From assembly GCA_031285405.1 (NCBI GenBank), contig JAITWH010000003.1, positions 1 to 64,000 on the forward strand: 64,000 nt of DNA. The letters are read 5' to 3'. The notes below the pieces were generated by a model that did no database searches, was not told the DNA's origin, and was given only the letters and a program-made list of their open reading frames with translations. This document shows positions 1 to 9,455 of the stretch, piece by piece (position 1 is the stretch's first letter; each line of letters starts with the position of its first letter). Both the position numbers and the translations under genes were made by a program. Source of the stretch: Alistipes sp. (GTDB lineage: Bacteria > Bacteroidota > Bacteroidia > Bacteroidales > Rikenellaceae).

Positions 1-180
1 TTCCTCAAGAAAAAAGGCAAAATTTGAGGCAGCCAAACAAGATGAAAATCGCAAAAACTGGCGGTAAAAATGAGCACCCAAAAATGACGAAATCGGGGAC
101 TTGCTGTCGTGGTGCTGTCACGGCCTAAAAATCAAAAACTCCAAACAGCTAATTATCAGCTATTTGGAGTTTTTTGAACG

Positions 181-264
181 TACCCGGAGCCGGGATCGAA
201 CCGGCACAGCCTTGCGGCCATTGGTGTTTGAGACCAACGCGTCTACCGATTCCGCCATCCGGGC
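181..264 (-). tRNA. tRNA-Leu (anticodon CAA)
   Basis: Reverse complement GCCCGGATGGCGGAATCGGTAGACGCGTTGGTCTCAAACACCAATGGCCGCAAGGCTGTGCCGGTTCGATCCCGGCTCCGGGTA folds as a class II cloverleaf: anticodon stem TTGGT/ACCAA, loop CTCAAAC, long variable arm, GGTTCGATCCC T-arm. Confidence 0.95.
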
Positions 265-439
265 AACAAATCTCCCAATCTCGAAAACAAGCCCCAAAAA
301 ACTCGGGCAACGACTTTCAAAATCCGGGCAAAAATCCCTTTTCGGTAGCCTCTCGGCCGAAGCCGACGAGGAAAAAATTCTCCGCCGAAGCGGGAGAAGC
401 GGGATGCAAATGTACACATTTCTTCGCGATTTTCTTCGC

Positions 440-523
440 TTTCCCCGAAAACCGCAAAACTTTTCCTCGAAATCGCACAACTTTTCCCCAAAACCCCACA
501 ACTTCACCCCGAAAAGCGCACAA
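440..523. repeat. Degenerate 21-bp tandem repeat (4 units)
   Basis: Units tttccccgaaaaccgcaaaac / ttttcctcgaaatcgcacaac / ttttccccaaaaccccacaac / ttcaccccgaaaagcgcacaa. Confidence 0.7.
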
Positions 524-976
524 TCTCCTCTCCCAAAAAACCACGGCTCTCTCCAAAATCCCAAAACTCTCCTAAAAAAATCACCTCCCTTCCCAAAAGT
601 CCCCCCTCCCCCCCCCAAAAAAAAAACTCCAAACCCCAACCCATCCCCCACCCCATTACCCGCAAACAGCCCAAGAATCCCCCAAAACACCCAAGAACCC
701 AAAAACACCCCTCCTCGAAGCCACCATTCCCCACTCCAAAATCCCGAAACTCACCCCGAAAAATTCCAAAATTTCTCCAAAACCCCAAACTTTTTATCCA
801 ATCCACACAATTAATCCTCAACCGCCCCCGTTATTAATGTGTCGAGCAGGAGAATCCGACCGACGCCAAATCGCACCAAAAGGCGTTTTGGGCACGAAAA
901 ATAGGGCCATATTAAGTTTTTTTAATTTTTTTTTAATTTTTTTTAAGAATTAATTGGATCGTAACATTTTTCGCCC

Positions 977-984
977 TATCTTTG
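977..984 (+). promoter_or_regulatory. Bacteroidetes-type -7 box (TATCTTTG) upstream of dnaX
   Basis: Matches TAnnTTTG; preceded by T/A-rich tracts. Confidence 0.5.
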
Positions 985-1194
985 CAGTGAATTTCTAAGT
1001 TTCATAAAGGTTAGTAGTTTTAGGTTAGTTAAGGGAATCGAAGCGATGTGATATCGTCTCGATTTTCTGCTTTTTATACCTCACCTGTTTTTTCATCGCA
1101 GGCCCCCTTGCCACCCCATCGAAAAAGTCTCTCGAAAAAATCGCCGAACTCTCCCAAAAAATTCCTATTTTTGTCCGGAATCGACAAACGAAAA

Positions 1195-2973
1195 ATGGAA
1201 AACTTCATAGTTTCGGCGCGAAAATACCGGCCGGCGACCTTCGCCTCGGTGGTTGGGCAGCACCACATCACCTCCACCCTGCGCAACGCCATCTCACGCG
1301 GGCAACTCGCCCACGCCTACCTCTTTTGCGGCCCGCGCGGAGTGGGCAAGACCACCTGCGCCCGCATCTTCGCCAAGGCAATCAACTGCCTCTCCCCGAG
1401 CGAGGGAGCCGAGACCTGCGGCCAGTGCGAGAGCTGCCGCAGTTTCGACGAGGGCCGCTCCTTTAATATACACGAGCTCGACGCGGCCTCCAACAACTCT
1501 GTCGAGGACATCCGCAACCTCACCGACCAGGTGCGCATCCCGCCGCAGGTTGGCCGTTACAGCGTCTACATCATCGACGAGGTTCACATGCTGTCGGCGG
1601 CGGCGTTCAACGCATTCCTCAAGACGCTTGAGGAGCCCCCCGCGCACGCGATCTTCATCCTCGCGACGACCGAGAAGCACAAGATCATCCCCACGATCCT
1701 GTCGCGCTGCCAGATCTTCGACTTCAACCGCATCCGCGTGTCGGACGGCGTGGAGTACATGCGCTACATCGCCGACACGGAGGGCATAGTGAGCGACGAC
1801 GAGTCGCTGAACCTCATCGCACGCAAGGCCGACGGCGGCATGCGCGACGCGCTGAGCATGTTCGACAAGGCGGTGTCGTTCTGCGGCAACGAACTGAGAT
1901 ACAAAGAGGTTGCTACATCGCTCAACATCCTCGACTACGACACATATTTCGACGCGGTGGACGTGATCCTCGCAGGCGACTACGGCGCGGCGCTGATGCT
2001 CTTCGACCGCGTGCTGGCGCAGGGCTTCTCGGGCCAAACCTTCATGGCGGGCCTCGGCAGCCACCTGCGCGACCTGTTGGTGGCCAAAAACCCGGGCACC
2101 GCCGGCCTGCTCGACGTCACGGGCCCGCTGATGGCGCGCTACACCGGCCAGTCGGCACACTGCGGGGTCGACCTGCTGTTCGGCGGCATCGCGCTGCTGA
2201 CCGACCTCGACGCCCGCATCCGCGTCGCCACCAACCAGCGACTCATGGTCGAGCTCGCGCTGATGAAGCTCTGCCACCTCGCCGCCCCCGAAAAAAAAAA
2301 GTCTGACATAATAACGTTAGCACCCGAGGTTGCGCTGCCACCGCTACGCAAAGAGAGCGCAGCAGCACCTGCCACACCTGCACCCGAACCTCAATCTGTT
2401 CCAGCGCCCCAACCCGAGCCCCAACCCGTTCCGGCACCCGCACCCGCACCTCAACCCGCGCCCATGCCCGAACCTGCACCTGCGCCGGCACCAACCCCCG
2501 AGCCCAAGCCAACTCCCACAATATCAGGAATCTCAGGCCGCCCCCTATCCGAGATAATGGGCGACACCCCGACCGACACCCCCGACGAAGAGGAGCAACG
2601 CCCCTCGACCCCGACCGACCCCGACGCGCAGGATAAGATCGAACGTCATCGCGAAAAATTCCTCGAACTCCTCGCCCGCGAGCGTCCGCGCATCGGCGTG
2701 GCGTTCGAGACGATGGAGACCACCGACAACGCACTGACTGTGCGCGTGGCCTCGCAAACGCTCCACGACGAGATTCTCCGTTTCCGCACCGAGACGCTGC
2801 AGCTGCTCGCGACGGTCGCGGGCGTCCACGGCCCCATCGAGCTGGAGGTCGTCATCGACAACACTGTCAAACCCGCGCGCCCCATCCGCCTCGAAGACAA
2901 GGTGAAACACCTCACCGACCTAAACCCCGAATTCACAACCCTCCGAAAAACCCTCGAAATGGAGATCGAGTGA
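1195..2973 (+). CDS. dnaX: DNA polymerase III subunits gamma and tau
   Basis: [33 protein letters not shown]...[20 protein letters not shown], four-Cys zinc module, DEVHMLS Walker B; Pro-rich linker then C-terminal domain. Start placed at the MENFIVS methionine. Confidence 0.95.
   Translation: MENFIVSARKYRPATFASVVGQHHITSTLRNAISRGQLAHAYLFCGPRGVGKTTCARIFAKAINCLSPSEGAETCGQCESCRSFDEGRSFNIHELDAASNNSVEDIRNLTDQVRIPPQVGRYSVYIIDEVHMLSAAAFNAFLKTLEEPPAHAIFILATTEKHKIIPTILSRCQIFDFNRIRVSDGVEYMRYIADTEGIVSDDESLNLIARKADGGMRDALSMFDKAVSFCGNELRYKEVATSLNILDYDTYFDAVDVILAGDYGAALMLFDRVLAQGFSGQTFMAGLGSHLRDLLVAKNPGTAGLLDVTGPLMARYTGQSAHCGVDLLFGGIALLTDLDARIRVATNQRLMVELALMKLCHLAAPEKKKSDIITLAPEVALPPLRKESAAAPATPAPEPQSVPAPQPEPQPVPAPAPAPQPAPMPEPAPAPAPTPEPKPTPTISGISGRPLSEIMGDTPTDTPDEEEQRPSTPTDPDAQDKIERHREKFLELLARERPRIGVAFETMETTDNALTVRVASQTLHDEILRFRTETLQLLATVAGVHGPIELEVVIDNTVKPARPIRLEDKVKHLTDLNPEFTTLRKTLEMEIE
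2295..2306 (+). promoter_or_regulatory. Putative dnaX slippery site (A AAA AAG within an A10 run) with -1 frame stop TGA
   Basis: 0-frame gaa aaa aaa aag tct gac; -1 frame aaa gtc tga. Confidence 0.6.
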
Positions 2974-3038
2974 GTGGCAACGGCCGCAGCGGATTTTTTA
3001 CTACCTTTACGCCGAAAAATTTTAACACGAATCTCACG

Positions 3039-4328
3039 ATGAACTTTGTAGAAGAACTCCGCTGGAGGGGTATGATCCACGACCTCACGCCCGGCACCGA
3101 AGAATATCTCGCCAAAGGCATGGCCACGGCCTACGTGGGCATCGACCCCACGGCCGACTCGCTGCACATCGGCCACCTGGTGGGTGTGATGATCCTCCGC
3201 CACTTCCAGCGTTGCGGCCACCGTCCGATCGCATTGGTAGGCGGCGCGACGGGCATGATTGGCGACCCGAGCGGCAAGTCACTGGAACGCAACCTGTTGG
3301 ACGAGGAGACGCTGCGCCGCAACCAGGACGGCATCAAAAGCCAACTCGCCAAACTCCTCGACTTCACAAGCAACGAACCGAACGCCGCCGCCCTCGTAAA
3401 CAACTACGACTGGATGCGCTCGATGACCTTCCTCGACTTCATCCGCGACATAGGCAAACTCATCACCGTCAACTACATGATGGCCAAGGACAGCGTCAAA
3501 AAACGCTTCGACGGCGAGGGCGAGGGTATGTCGTTCACCGAATTCACCTACCAGTTGGTGCAGGGCTTCGACTTCGTGCATCTGTTCGACACGATGGGCT
3601 GCCGCATGCAGCTTGGCGGCAGCGACCAGTGGGGCAACATCACGACCGGCATCGAGCTGATACGTCGCAAGTTGGGCGGCGAGGCCTACGGTCTCACCTG
3701 CCCGCTCATCAAAAAGGCCGACGGCACTAAATTCGGCAAGACCGAGAGCGGAAACATCTGGCTCTCAGCGGCCTACACCTCGCCATACAAGTTCTACCAG
3801 TTTTGGCTCAACACCAGCGACGAGGACGCCAAGAGCTACATCAAGATCTTCACGATGCTGGGCCGCGACGAGATCGACGCCCTCATCGCCGAGCAGAATG
3901 CCGCGCCCCACCTTCGCCCGCTGCAAAAGCGTCTGGCCGAGGAGGTTACGGTGATGATCCACTCGCGCGAGGAGTACGACAAGGCGGTCGAAGCGTCGCA
4001 AATCCTGTTCGGCGGCGCCACTGCCGAGACACTCCGAAAGCTCGACGAGGAGACCCTGCTGGCCGTCTTCGAAGGGGTGCCCACCTTTCGCCTCCCCGCC
4101 TCCGACATCCTCGACGCGCCGTTCGTCGACGTGATGGTCGAGCGCGCGCCGCTCTTCCCGTCGAAGGGCGAGCTGCGCAAACTGATCGCCGGCGGCGGCA
4201 TCAGTCTCAACAAACAAAAGGTCGAAGAGCCCACGCAGCCCATCACCGAAAGCGACCTGATAGCCGGCAAATTCCTGCTCGTCCAAAAGGGCAAAAAGAG
4301 CTACTACCTCGTCATCGCCGAAGCCTAA
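3039..4328 (+). CDS. tyrS: Tyrosyl-tRNA synthetase
   Basis: [39 protein letters not shown] (KMSKS-like) and C-terminal S4 domain; start at [11 protein letters not shown]. Confidence 0.95.
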   Translation: MNFVEELRWRGMIHDLTPGTEEYLAKGMATAYVGIDPTADSLHIGHLVGVMILRHFQRCGHRPIALVGGATGMIGDPSGKSLERNLLDEETLRRNQDGIKSQLAKLLDFTSNEPNAAALVNNYDWMRSMTFLDFIRDIGKLITVNYMMAKDSVKKRFDGEGEGMSFTEFTYQLVQGFDFVHLFDTMGCRMQLGGSDQWGNITTGIELIRRKLGGEAYGLTCPLIKKADGTKFGKTESGNIWLSAAYTSPYKFYQFWLNTSDEDAKSYIKIFTMLGRDEIDALIAEQNAAPHLRPLQKRLAEEVTVMIHSREEYDKAVEASQILFGGATAETLRKLDEETLLAVFEGVPTFRLPASDILDAPFVDVMVERAPLFPSKGELRKLIAGGGISLNKQKVEEPTQPITESDLIAGKFLLVQKGKKSYYLVIAEA

Positions 4329-4345
4329 GCGCCGGCCGTTGCCAC

Positions 4346-4383
4346 CGTCATTGCGAGGAGTTGAAAACGACGAAGCAATCCAG
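4346..4383. repeat. Dispersed CATTGCGAGG...GAAGCAATCCAG inverted repeat, copy 1
   Basis: cgtcattgcgaggagttgaaaacgacgaagcaatccag; second copy at 10351. Confidence 0.7.
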
Positions 4384-4388
4384 AAAAG

Positions 4389-4417
4389 CGAGAGGCCCGA
4401 AAATTTCGGGCCTCTCG
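4389..4417. terminator. Likely bidirectional terminator hairpin between tyrS and the TlpA-like gene
   Basis: CGAGAGGCCCGAAA / TTTCGGGCCTCTCG 14-bp stem between convergent genes. Confidence 0.75.
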
Positions 4418-4428
4418 TTATTAAATCA

Positions 4429-4920
4429 TCACTTCAAAAGCCCCGCAAGCTCCCGCCCCAAAGCCTCCCCGCGAAGATTCATGGCAACAATGTTCCCCCG
4501 CCTATCAATCAGATAGTTACGAGGAATAGCATTAACCCCATAGAGCGCCTGAGTGGGGCACTCCCACCCACGCAACGCACTCACATGCACCCAGTTCATG
4601 CCGCCGCCGTCGATCGCCTCGCGCCACGCCGCCCCGTCATCGTCATACGACACGCCGTAGATCTCGAACCCGCGACCATGAAACTCGTCGTAGGCAGCCT
4701 TCAGATGAGGCAGCTCGGCCATACAAGGCCCGCACCACGACGCCCAAAAGTCCAACAGCGTGTACTCGTTCGCCGTCACAACCTCCGACAGCGCAATCTC
4801 GCGACCGTCGGGCGACGCGAGCCCCGCAATCTCCTTATACCGCTCTGCCGCCTGCCCGCCGCACGCCGTCAAAACCGCCGCCGCAACGACAACACCCACA
4901 ATCAAAATCAGTTTTCTCAT
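4429..4920 (-). CDS. TlpA-like thioredoxin-fold lipoprotein
   Basis: MRKLILIVGVVVAAAVLTACGG lipobox; DFWASWCGPCMAELPHL CxxC motif. Confidence 0.9.
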   Translation of the reverse strand: MRKLILIVGVVVAAAVLTACGGQAAERYKEIAGLASPDGREIALSEVVTANEYTLLDFWASWCGPCMAELPHLKAAYDEFHGRGFEIYGVSYDDDGAAWREAIDGGGMNWVHVSALRGWECPTQALYGVNAIPRNYLIDRRGNIVAMNLRGEALGRELAGLLK

Positions 4921-5033
4921 AGTTAAAAGCTTTGCGACAAAGATAGTGCAAGCCGAGAGGAATGCCAAATTCATTTGAGCATTCCCGAGGCGTAGCCTAT
5001 CTAAGACGAAGTCAAAGATAACCAAAAGTTCGA

Positions 5034-5067
5034 AAACAAAAACGGGCAACCCCCAAAGGCTGCCCGT
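5034..5067 (-). terminator. Rho-independent terminator of the sdhCAB operon
   Basis: Minus strand ACGGGCA-loop-TGCCCGT followed by TTTTTGTTTT. Confidence 0.75.
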
Positions 5068-5087
5068 CAATCACTCCAAGAAAATCG

Positions 5088-5876
5088 TTAGTCTTTAAAC
5101 TTAGCCGCCAAAAACTCCCGATTAAGCCGCGCGATATGAGCAATGGAAATCCCCTTCGGGCACTCCATCTGGCAAGCCTGAGTATTGGTACAGTTACCGA
5201 AACCAAGCTCATCCATCTTCGCCACCATCGCCTTTGCACGACGAGCCCCCTCGACCCTGCCCTGCGGCAGAAGAGCCAACGACGACACGCGCGCCGACAC
5301 AAACAGCATCGCCGACCCGTTCTTGCAAGTCGCCACACAGGCCCCGCAACCGATACACGCCGCGGCATCCATGCTCTCCTCGGCATCGTCGCGCGCAATG
5401 GGAATCGAGTTCGCATCGGGCACCCCGCCCGTGTTGACATTCACGAAGCCACCCGCCTGCAAAATTTTGTCGAACGCCTGACGCTCCACCACCAAGTCGC
5501 GAATGACGGGAAACGCCGCCGACCTCCAAGGTTCGATCGTGATGGTGTCGCCATCCTTAAACTTGCGCATGTGCAGCTGACAAGTCGTGATCTCGCTGTC
5601 GGGCCCGTGCGCCTCGCCGTTGATAAACAGCGAGCACATTCCGCAGATCCCCTCGCGGCAGTCGTGGTCGAAGGCAAACGGCCCGCGGCACCCCTTGTCA
5701 AACGCCACCGGTTCCGAATCCTCGTGAATCAGTTTATTGTTAAGTATGTCGAGCATTTCGAGGAGCGACGTGTCGGGCGAGACGCCCTCGACTGTGTATG
5801 TCTCGAAACCGCCCTTCGATTTGGCATCCTTCTGTCGCCAGATCTTCAATGTCAGGTTCATCAATTTATTTTCCAT
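5088..5876 (-). CDS. sdhB: Succinate dehydrogenase/fumarate reductase iron-sulfur subunit
   Basis: [54 protein letters not shown] Fe-S motifs. Confidence 0.93.
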   Translation of the reverse strand: MENKLMNLTLKIWRQKDAKSKGGFETYTVEGVSPDTSLLEMLDILNNKLIHEDSEPVAFDKGCRGPFAFDHDCREGICGMCSLFINGEAHGPDSEITTCQLHMRKFKDGDTITIEPWRSAAFPVIRDLVVERQAFDKILQAGGFVNVNTGGVPDANSIPIARDDAEESMDAAACIGCGACVATCKNGSAMLFVSARVSSLALLPQGRVEGARRAKAMVAKMDELGFGNCTNTQACQMECPKGISIAHIARLNREFLAAKFKD

Positions 5877-5924
5877 GATTCTCTTTTTTTAATGCGTAGC
5901 TAAAATCGCCGTCGGCGTTCCGAC

Positions 5925-7874
5925 TTAGTCTTTATAGTTGCGTTGTGCGGGATGAGCCACCTCAAACTCCAACACCTCTTTGTGCAGCACCGGAGCTTCG
6001 TCCGCCCCCTTGTACTCCCACACCGAGACGTATGCAAATTTATCGTCGTCCCTCATGGCCTCGCCCTCGGGAGTCTGATACTCCACGCGGAAGTGTCCGC
6101 CGCACGACTCGTTGCGATTCAATCCGTCGCGCGCCATCAGCTCGCCAAGCTCCAGAAAGTCGGCCAGCCTCAACGCCTTTTCGATCTCCTGATTGAACTC
6201 ACCGTTTTCGCCCGGCACATACACATCTTTCCAGAACTCCTTGCGCAGCTTCGCAATCTCGACGATCGCCCTTTCGAGGCTCTCCTTCGAGCGCGCCATG
6301 CCCACATCTTCCCACATTATGTTGCCCAACTTCTTATGCAACTCGTCGACGGTCTGCTTACCTTTAATAGCAAACAGCTTCGCGATCTTCTCACGAATCT
6401 CCTTTTCGGCCTCGTCAAAAGCGGGGCTGTCGGTAGCAACCTTCGGAGCCTGAATCTTCTTCGACAGATAGTCGCCAATTGTGTAGGGCAGCACAAAGTA
6501 CCCGTCGGCCAACCCCTGCATCAGAGCCGAAGCCCCCAGACGGTTCGCACCATGGTCGGAGAAGTTGGCCTCGCCGATTGCGTACAGACCCGAGATAGTT
6601 GTCTCCAAATTGTAGTCGACCCAGATACCCCCCATCGTGTAGTGCACCGCGGGATAGATCATCATCGGCTCCTTGTAGGGGTCGACATCGGTGATCTTCT
6701 CATACATCTGAAACAGGTTGCCGTAGCGAGCACGAATCACATCGACCCCCAACCGCTCGATGGCAGTCTTGAAGTCGAGGAACACAGCCAGCCCCGTCTC
6801 GTTAACCCCGAATCCCGCGTCGCAACGCTCCTTCGCCGCACGAGAGGCAACGTCGCGAGGAACCAGATTCCCGAACGCCGGATACCTGCGCTCCAGATAG
6901 TAGTCGCGATCCTTCTCCTCGATATCGCTCGCCTTCTTCGCCCCGTTGCGAATAGCCTTCACATCCTCCATCTTCTTGGGCACCCAGATTCGCCCGTCGT
7001 TCCTCAGCGACTCCGACATCAGCGTCAGCTTCGACTGCTGGTCGCCATGCACCGGAATACATGTCGGGTGGATCTGCGTAAAGCACGGATTGGCAAACAT
7101 CGCCCCCTTGCGATAGCACTGAAACGCCGCCGAGCCGTTGCTGTTCATGGCGTTTGTCGACAGGAAGAAGACGTTGCCGTAGCCTCCGCTCGCGATCACC
7201 ACCGCGTGCGCGCCGAAGCGTTCGATCTCACCTGTCACAAGGTTGCGCGCAATGATGCCGCGAGCCTCGCCCCCGTCCACCACCACATCCAACATCTCAT
7301 GCCTCGGATAGCTCTTCACCGACCCCTTAGCCACCGCACGGTTCAACGCGGCGTAGGCCCCCAACAGCAGCTGCTGCCCGGTTTGACCGCGAGCGTAAAA
7401 AGTTCGCGACACCTGCGCGCCGCCAAAAGAGCGGTTGTCCAACAACCCGCCATACTCACGAGCAAAGGGCACCCCCTGAGCAACGCACTGGTCGATGATG
7501 CTGTTCGACACCTCGGCCAGACGATAGACGTTTGCCTCGCGAGCGCGATAGTCGCCCCCCTTGATGGTGTCGTAAAACAGACGGTACACCGAGTCATTGT
7601 CGTTCTGATAGTTCTTGGCGGCGTTGATCCCCCCCTGCGCGGCGATCGAGTGCGCACGTCGCGGCGAGTCGCTGATGCAGAACACCTTGACGTTGTAACC
7701 CAGCTCGCCCAACGAAGCCGCGGCCGCCCCTCCGCCGAGACCGGTTCCGATCACAATGATATCCAACTTGCGTTTATTGGCGGGGCTCACCACCTTGATG
7801 GCCGCCTTGTGGGCGCTCCATTTATTTTCCAGCGGCCCCGCGGGGACCTTCGAAACTAACTTATCCGTAGCCAT
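5925..7874 (-). CDS. sdhA: Succinate dehydrogenase/fumarate reductase flavoprotein subunit
   Basis: [23 protein letters not shown]-binding; [60 protein letters not shown]. Confidence 0.95.
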   Translation of the reverse strand: MATDKLVSKVPAGPLENKWSAHKAAIKVVSPANKRKLDIIVIGTGLGGGAAAASLGELGYNVKVFCISDSPRRAHSIAAQGGINAAKNYQNDNDSVYRLFYDTIKGGDYRAREANVYRLAEVSNSIIDQCVAQGVPFAREYGGLLDNRSFGGAQVSRTFYARGQTGQQLLLGAYAALNRAVAKGSVKSYPRHEMLDVVVDGGEARGIIARNLVTGEIERFGAHAVVIASGGYGNVFFLSTNAMNSNGSAAFQCYRKGAMFANPCFTQIHPTCIPVHGDQQSKLTLMSESLRNDGRIWVPKKMEDVKAIRNGAKKASDIEEKDRDYYLERRYPAFGNLVPRDVASRAAKERCDAGFGVNETGLAVFLDFKTAIERLGVDVIRARYGNLFQMYEKITDVDPYKEPMMIYPAVHYTMGGIWVDYNLETTISGLYAIGEANFSDHGANRLGASALMQGLADGYFVLPYTIGDYLSKKIQAPKVATDSPAFDEAEKEIREKIAKLFAIKGKQTVDELHKKLGNIMWEDVGMARSKESLERAIVEIAKLRKEFWKDVYVPGENGEFNQEIEKALRLADFLELGELMARDGLNRNESCGGHFRVEYQTPEGEAMRDDDKFAYVSVWEYKGADEAPVLHKEVLEFEVAHPAQRNYKD

Positions 7875-7877
7875 AAT

Positions 7878-8564
7878 TTAGATCAGACTTTTAATAAAGA
7901 ACACAATGATGACGAGTGCGAACATCCCCACGACGGCGGTAGTCCACACGTTCGAGATGCACTTGAGACGCGGCAGCCACGTCTGGTTCGAGATTCCGCT
8001 CGACTGAAACATGCTCCACATTCCGTGCGTCAGGTGCAACCACAGCGCGGCGAACCACACCAGATAGATCACCACGTTGTACCAAGCGGTAAAGGTGTGC
8101 GCAATGAGCGCCGCTCCGTCCTGCGGACTGAGGCCCAGCGAGTTTTCGTGCGCGCCCATCAGCTCGACCAGCTGCATCTTCGACCAGAAGTGAACAAGGT
8201 GGATGGCCAGACCGCCCAACACGACGAATCCCAACACCAGCATGTTGCGCGACGACCACGCCACCCCGGGAGGATTTTTGCTCACCGCGTAGCGTTCGGT
8301 ACCTCGCGCCTTGCGGTTCTGCAACGTGAGCCAGATTCCGTAGAGGATGTGCAGCACCACGCCGCCCACGATCACCAGCGTACCCAAGATGGCGTACCAG
8401 TTGGCCCCCAGCGCTGCGCAGATCCAGTTGTAGGCGTCGGCTGAGATGATCGCCACGACGTTCATCACGGCGTGAAACGAGAAAAAGAGTACGAGGAATG
8501 CCCCCGAGAGGCTCATCACAAACTTGCGTCCGACCGACGAGCTGACAATGAAAGGAAGTTTCAT
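7878..8564 (-). CDS. sdhC: Succinate dehydrogenase cytochrome b558 subunit
   Basis: Five-TM protein with SSVGRKFVMSLSGAFLVLFFSFHAVMNV and LTHGMWSMFQSSGISN; directly upstream of sdhA. Confidence 0.9.
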   Translation of the reverse strand: MKLPFIVSSSVGRKFVMSLSGAFLVLFFSFHAVMNVVAIISADAYNWICAALGANWYAILGTLVIVGGVVLHILYGIWLTLQNRKARGTERYAVSKNPPGVAWSSRNMLVLGFVVLGGLAIHLVHFWSKMQLVELMGAHENSLGLSPQDGAALIAHTFTAWYNVVIYLVWFAALWLHLTHGMWSMFQSSGISNQTWLPRLKCISNVWTTAVVGMFALVIIVFFIKSLI

Positions 8565-8566
8565 GT

Positions 8567-8601
8567 ATTAATTGAGAATTAAAAATTAAGAATTAAAAAT
8601 T
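8567..8601 (-). repeat. Heptamer array (5 x 7 bp) directly 5' of the sdhC start codon
   Basis: Minus strand AATTTTT AATTCTT AATTTTT AATTCTC AATTAAT AC ATG. Confidence 0.8.
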
Positions 8602-8622
8602 CTTTTGTTATTTTTGGTGCCA

Positions 8623-8630
8623 CAAAGGTA
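8623..8630 (-). promoter_or_regulatory. -7 box TACCTTTG for sdhCAB
   Basis: Exact TAnnTTTG match about 60 nt upstream of the sdhC start. Confidence 0.6.
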
Positions 8631-8681
8631 TCTCATTGTTTCCGAAATAACAACACCTTGCCGACCTATATTTAACAACAG

Positions 8682-9257
8682 ATGCAGGAACAGATGCAGG
8701 ATAAAAAAAAAGCGTTGCGCGCGACCCTCCGTGCTGCAGGCACGAGGGTAACAGAAAACGCGAAAACAGAGAGGTGTAACAATTGTAACACCACCGTCAC
8801 ACACCACTTGGAACTCTCGCCCCATTTCGCCACCGCCCGCACCATAGCCCTCTACCACGCCCTCCCCGACGAGGCACCGACCTCCGCGATGCTCGAAAGG
8901 TGGCGCGCCGTCAAGCGCCTCGCCCTGCCGGTAGTCACAGGCGACGGCACGATGGAGTTCCGCGAATACACCGGCGAGAAGAGTGTTACAAATGGCACAT
9001 TCGGAATCGGCGAACCCCGAACCGGAGCAGTGATTCCGGCCGAGGAGATCGACCTGATGATAGTCCCGGGGGTTGCGTTCGACACCTCGGGCCACCGCCT
9101 CGGTCACGGCCGCGGGTTCTACGACCGCTTCCTTTCGCACCCCTCCGCCGCACACATCCGCAAGGTGGGCCTCTGCTGCCCCCACGCTCTGGTCGCCGAA
9201 GTTCCCCACGAGCCCCACGACATAAAAATGGACGAGGTCGTGGTATTGGATTTCTAA
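8682..9257 (+). CDS. 5-formyltetrahydrofolate cyclo-ligase (MTHFS)
   Basis: ARTIALYHALPDEAPT...FGIGEPRTG...IDLMIVPGVAFDTSGHRLGHGRGFYDRFL; contains an unusual Cys/Asn-rich stretch near the N-terminus. Confidence 0.9.
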   Translation: MQEQMQDKKKALRATLRAAGTRVTENAKTERCNNCNTTVTHHLELSPHFATARTIALYHALPDEAPTSAMLERWRAVKRLALPVVTGDGTMEFREYTGEKSVTNGTFGIGEPRTGAVIPAEEIDLMIVPGVAFDTSGHRLGHGRGFYDRFLSHPSAAHIRKVGLCCPHALVAEVPHEPHDIKMDEVVVLDF

Positions 9258-9267
9258 AATTTATTTT

Positions 9268-9275
9268 TACCTTTG
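9268..9275 (+). promoter_or_regulatory. -7 box TACCTTTG of the his operon
   Basis: Exact TAnnTTTG, 8 nt before the leader peptide ATG. Confidence 0.65.
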
Positions 9276-9283
9276 TCCCTGCA

Positions 9284-9337
9284 ATGACAATTTTCGGCGC
9301 CATCCACCACCATCACCACCATATCTCGCGAGGGTAA
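9284..9337 (+). CDS. hisL: Histidine operon leader peptide MTIFGAIHHHHHHISRG
   Basis: 17-codon ORF with six consecutive His codons, followed by alternative hairpins and hisG. Confidence 0.9.
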   Translation: MTIFGAIHHHHHHISRG

Positions 9338-9370
9338 GGTCTGTTGGTTGTGTTCGGCACGTAGACGATA

Positions 9371-9401
9371 GAGGCTTACCCTGCAAGGTGGGCCTCTTTT
9401 T
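9371..9401 (+). terminator. his operon attenuator terminator
   Basis: GAGGCttACCctgcaaGGTgGGCCTC followed by TTTTTG; its 5' arm overlaps CTTACCCT, which can instead pair with AGGGTAAG at 9331-9338. Confidence 0.85.
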
Positions 9402-9455
9402 GTTTTCCAAGCTGTGAGCTCTTTTTTTGTGTAAAAAAAACTAAATTAGTTACAA

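Noticed and set aside
101-821. Overlapping ORFs on both strands (237, 182, 133 and 105 aa) before dnaX
   Set aside because: They cover the tRNA gene and a low-complexity C/A-rich tract; translations are compositionally biased (Pro/Lys/Asn or Gly/Phe) with no domain signal.
5943-7859. 638-aa plus-strand ORF antisense to sdhA
   Set aside because: Antisense open frame caused by high GC3; no recognisable motifs, while sdhA is certain.
8983-9000. Second GTGTTAC-like site within the MTHFS gene as a full palindrome copy
   Set aside because: Only one half-site matches (GTGTTACAAATGGCAC) and the encoded residues fit a normal MTHFS alignment length, so probably chance.
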